From JAUXLW01 sp964195005 (GTDB lineage Bacteria > Actinomycetota > Acidimicrobiia > Spongiisociales > SHLN01): 7,151 nucleotides of DNA. Of the stretch, positions 6,288 through 7,151 are shown in pieces. The DNA lies in assembly GCA_964195005.1 (NCBI GenBank), contig CAXMOO010000177.1, forward strand, positions 1-7,151, written 5' to 3'. Each line of letters opens with the position of its first letter. The stretch's first letter is position 1. The notes beneath the pieces are model-generated. The model worked only from the letters and a program-made list of their open reading frames with translations, was not told the origin of the DNA and did no database searches. Both the position numbers and the translations under genes were made by a program.

Positions 6288-7151
6288 TTGAGCCTGATCA
6301 AGGTGGACGATCTCAACGCTGCCACACCGTTGAATGCTTTGACGTCGGCGGCTACTCCCAACGAGCTTTTCTACCTGCGCAGCCACTCCTCGCCGCCGAC
6401 TCTCGACGCCCGCACGTGGCGTCTGACCGTGAAGGGAGTCTCCGAGCTGGCGCTGTCGCTAGCGGATCTGCAGGCGATGACCGACGTATCGGTGAAGGTG
6501 ACCATGGAATGTGCCGGGAATGGTCGTTCTGGAATGAATCCCCATCCAGGCGGAACCCCCTGGGACCTGGGGGCGGCGAGCACTACTGAGGTCACCGGGG
6601 TGCCTCTGGCCATGGTGCTGGCGGCCGTGGGGGTCTACGACAGCACGGTCGAGGTTCTGTTCACCGGAGCCGACAGTGGCGAGGTGGAGCCGGGGCGATT
6701 CGAGACCTATCGGCGCAGCCTTCCGGTGGGCGCGGCCCTCGATCCCCGGGTCCTGATCGCCTGGGCCATGGGCGGTGAGCCCCTGGTCCCCGCCCACGGC
6801 GCCCCCGTCCGCCTGGTCGTACCTGGTTGGTATGGCATGGCCTCAGTGAAATGGCTAACGGAGATCGAGACCATCGCTGAGCCTTTCAGTGGCTACTACC
6901 AGGACGTCAAATACGTCTACGACGGCGAGGACGGCTTAGCCGACGGTACTCCGGTCACGACGGCCCGGGTTCGTTCTCTCGTCACGGCCCCGGCGGACGG
7001 AGATCTCATCTCGGGGGAAGTGGAGGTCCTTGGGGCGGCATGGTCGGGGGAAGGGGCGATTAGCTCAGTGGAGGTCAGCGTCGATGGGGGCGCATCGTGG
7101 CAGCATGCCGAGTTGACATCTCCGAGATCTCCCGATGCCGCCACCTTGTGG
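6288..7151 (+). CDS. Molybdopterin oxidoreductase of the sulfite oxidase fold, C terminus off the right edge
   Basis: The family transfers oxygen atoms at a Mo-molybdopterin centre; sulfite dehydrogenase is the best-known activity, but the substrate here is not shown. The visible 288 residues include PNELFYLRSH (24-33), WRLTVKGV (44-51), VTMECAGNGR with the Mo-ligand Cys75, TPWDLGAAST (90-99), FTGADSG (125-131) and HGAPVRLVVPGWYGMASVKWL (170-190), which is the cofactor-binding hallmark. From about 222 the Ig-like Mo-co dimerisation domain begins (VEVLGAAWSGEG, then VEVSVDGGASWQHAEL) and is cut by the window edge. No in-frame ATG exists upstream; I chose TTG 6288 because GGGAG lies 5-6 nt before it and the family homology begins just after. 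GTG 6303 is the alternative. There is no Tat or Sec signal at this start, so the product looks cytoplasmic. Only the distal part of the dimerisation domain is missing. Confidence 0.9.
   Translation, partial: MSLIKVDDLNAATPLNALTSAATPNELFYLRSHSSPPTLDARTWRLTVKGVSELALSLADLQAMTDVSVKVTMECAGNGRSGMNPHPGGTPWDLGAASTTEVTGVPLAMVLAAVGVYDSTVEVLFTGADSGEVEPGRFETYRRSLPVGAALDPRVLIAWAMGGEPLVPAHGAPVRLVVPGWYGMASVKWLTEIETIAEPFSGYYQDVKYVYDGEDGLADGTPVTTARVRSLVTAPADGDLISGEVEVLGAAWSGEGAISSVEVSVDGGASWQHAELTSPRSPDAATLW

Overview
The window is GC-rich, bacterial and densely packed, with short intergenic gaps and several genes whose -10-like hexamer lies only 6 to 10 nt before the start codon, as in leaderless transcription. 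Together with the gene content (a DUF402 protein, a YacP-like NYN protein with an N-terminal coiled coil, a QueG-like Fe-S protein and a sulfite-oxidase-fold Mo enzyme), this suggests a high-GC actinobacterium, perhaps of the Acidimicrobiia. That placement is an inference from content and style; no rRNA or other marker is present.

Layout. Positions 1-983 (minus) hold the N-terminal 327 residues of the acetolactate synthase large subunit (ilvB), running off the left edge. Its leader (984-1146) contains a near-consensus promoter, a 12-codon leader peptide with Leu-Val-Ile in tandem, a bulged hairpin starting at the leader stop codon, and a U-tailed terminator. This is a complete-looking branched-chain amino acid attenuator. 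Back to back with it, 1154-2389 (plus) encodes a coiled-coil/NYN-domain protein and 2416-2916 (plus) a DUF402-family protein. A small four-cysteine protein follows at 3058-3252 (plus), preceded by a long inverted repeat and a strong Shine-Dalgarno. Convergent to it, 3282-4964 (minus) is a complete dihydroxy-acid dehydratase (ilvD). Divergent from ilvD, 5016-6116 (plus) is a QueG-like double [4Fe-4S] protein with C-terminal HEAT-like repeats. A repeat-bearing gap (6117-6287) leads to a molybdopterin oxidoreductase of the sulfite oxidase fold (6288 to the right edge, plus, probable TTG start).

How the genes work together. ilvB and ilvD act in the same pathway (isoleucine, valine and, through valine's precursor, leucine). 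They share the minus strand but are separated by three plus-strand genes and have separate promoters. The attenuator should tie ilvB to charged Leu/Val/Ile tRNA supply. ilvD shows no such leader, only a -10 motif 6 nt before its ATG. The NYN and DUF402 genes may be co-transcribed and are probably involved in RNA or nucleotide metabolism, but no specific role can be read here. The strongest observation in the window is the ilvB attenuator with its near-leaderless leader peptide. I found no CRISPR array, tRNA, rRNA, intact insertion sequence, phage gene or defence system.
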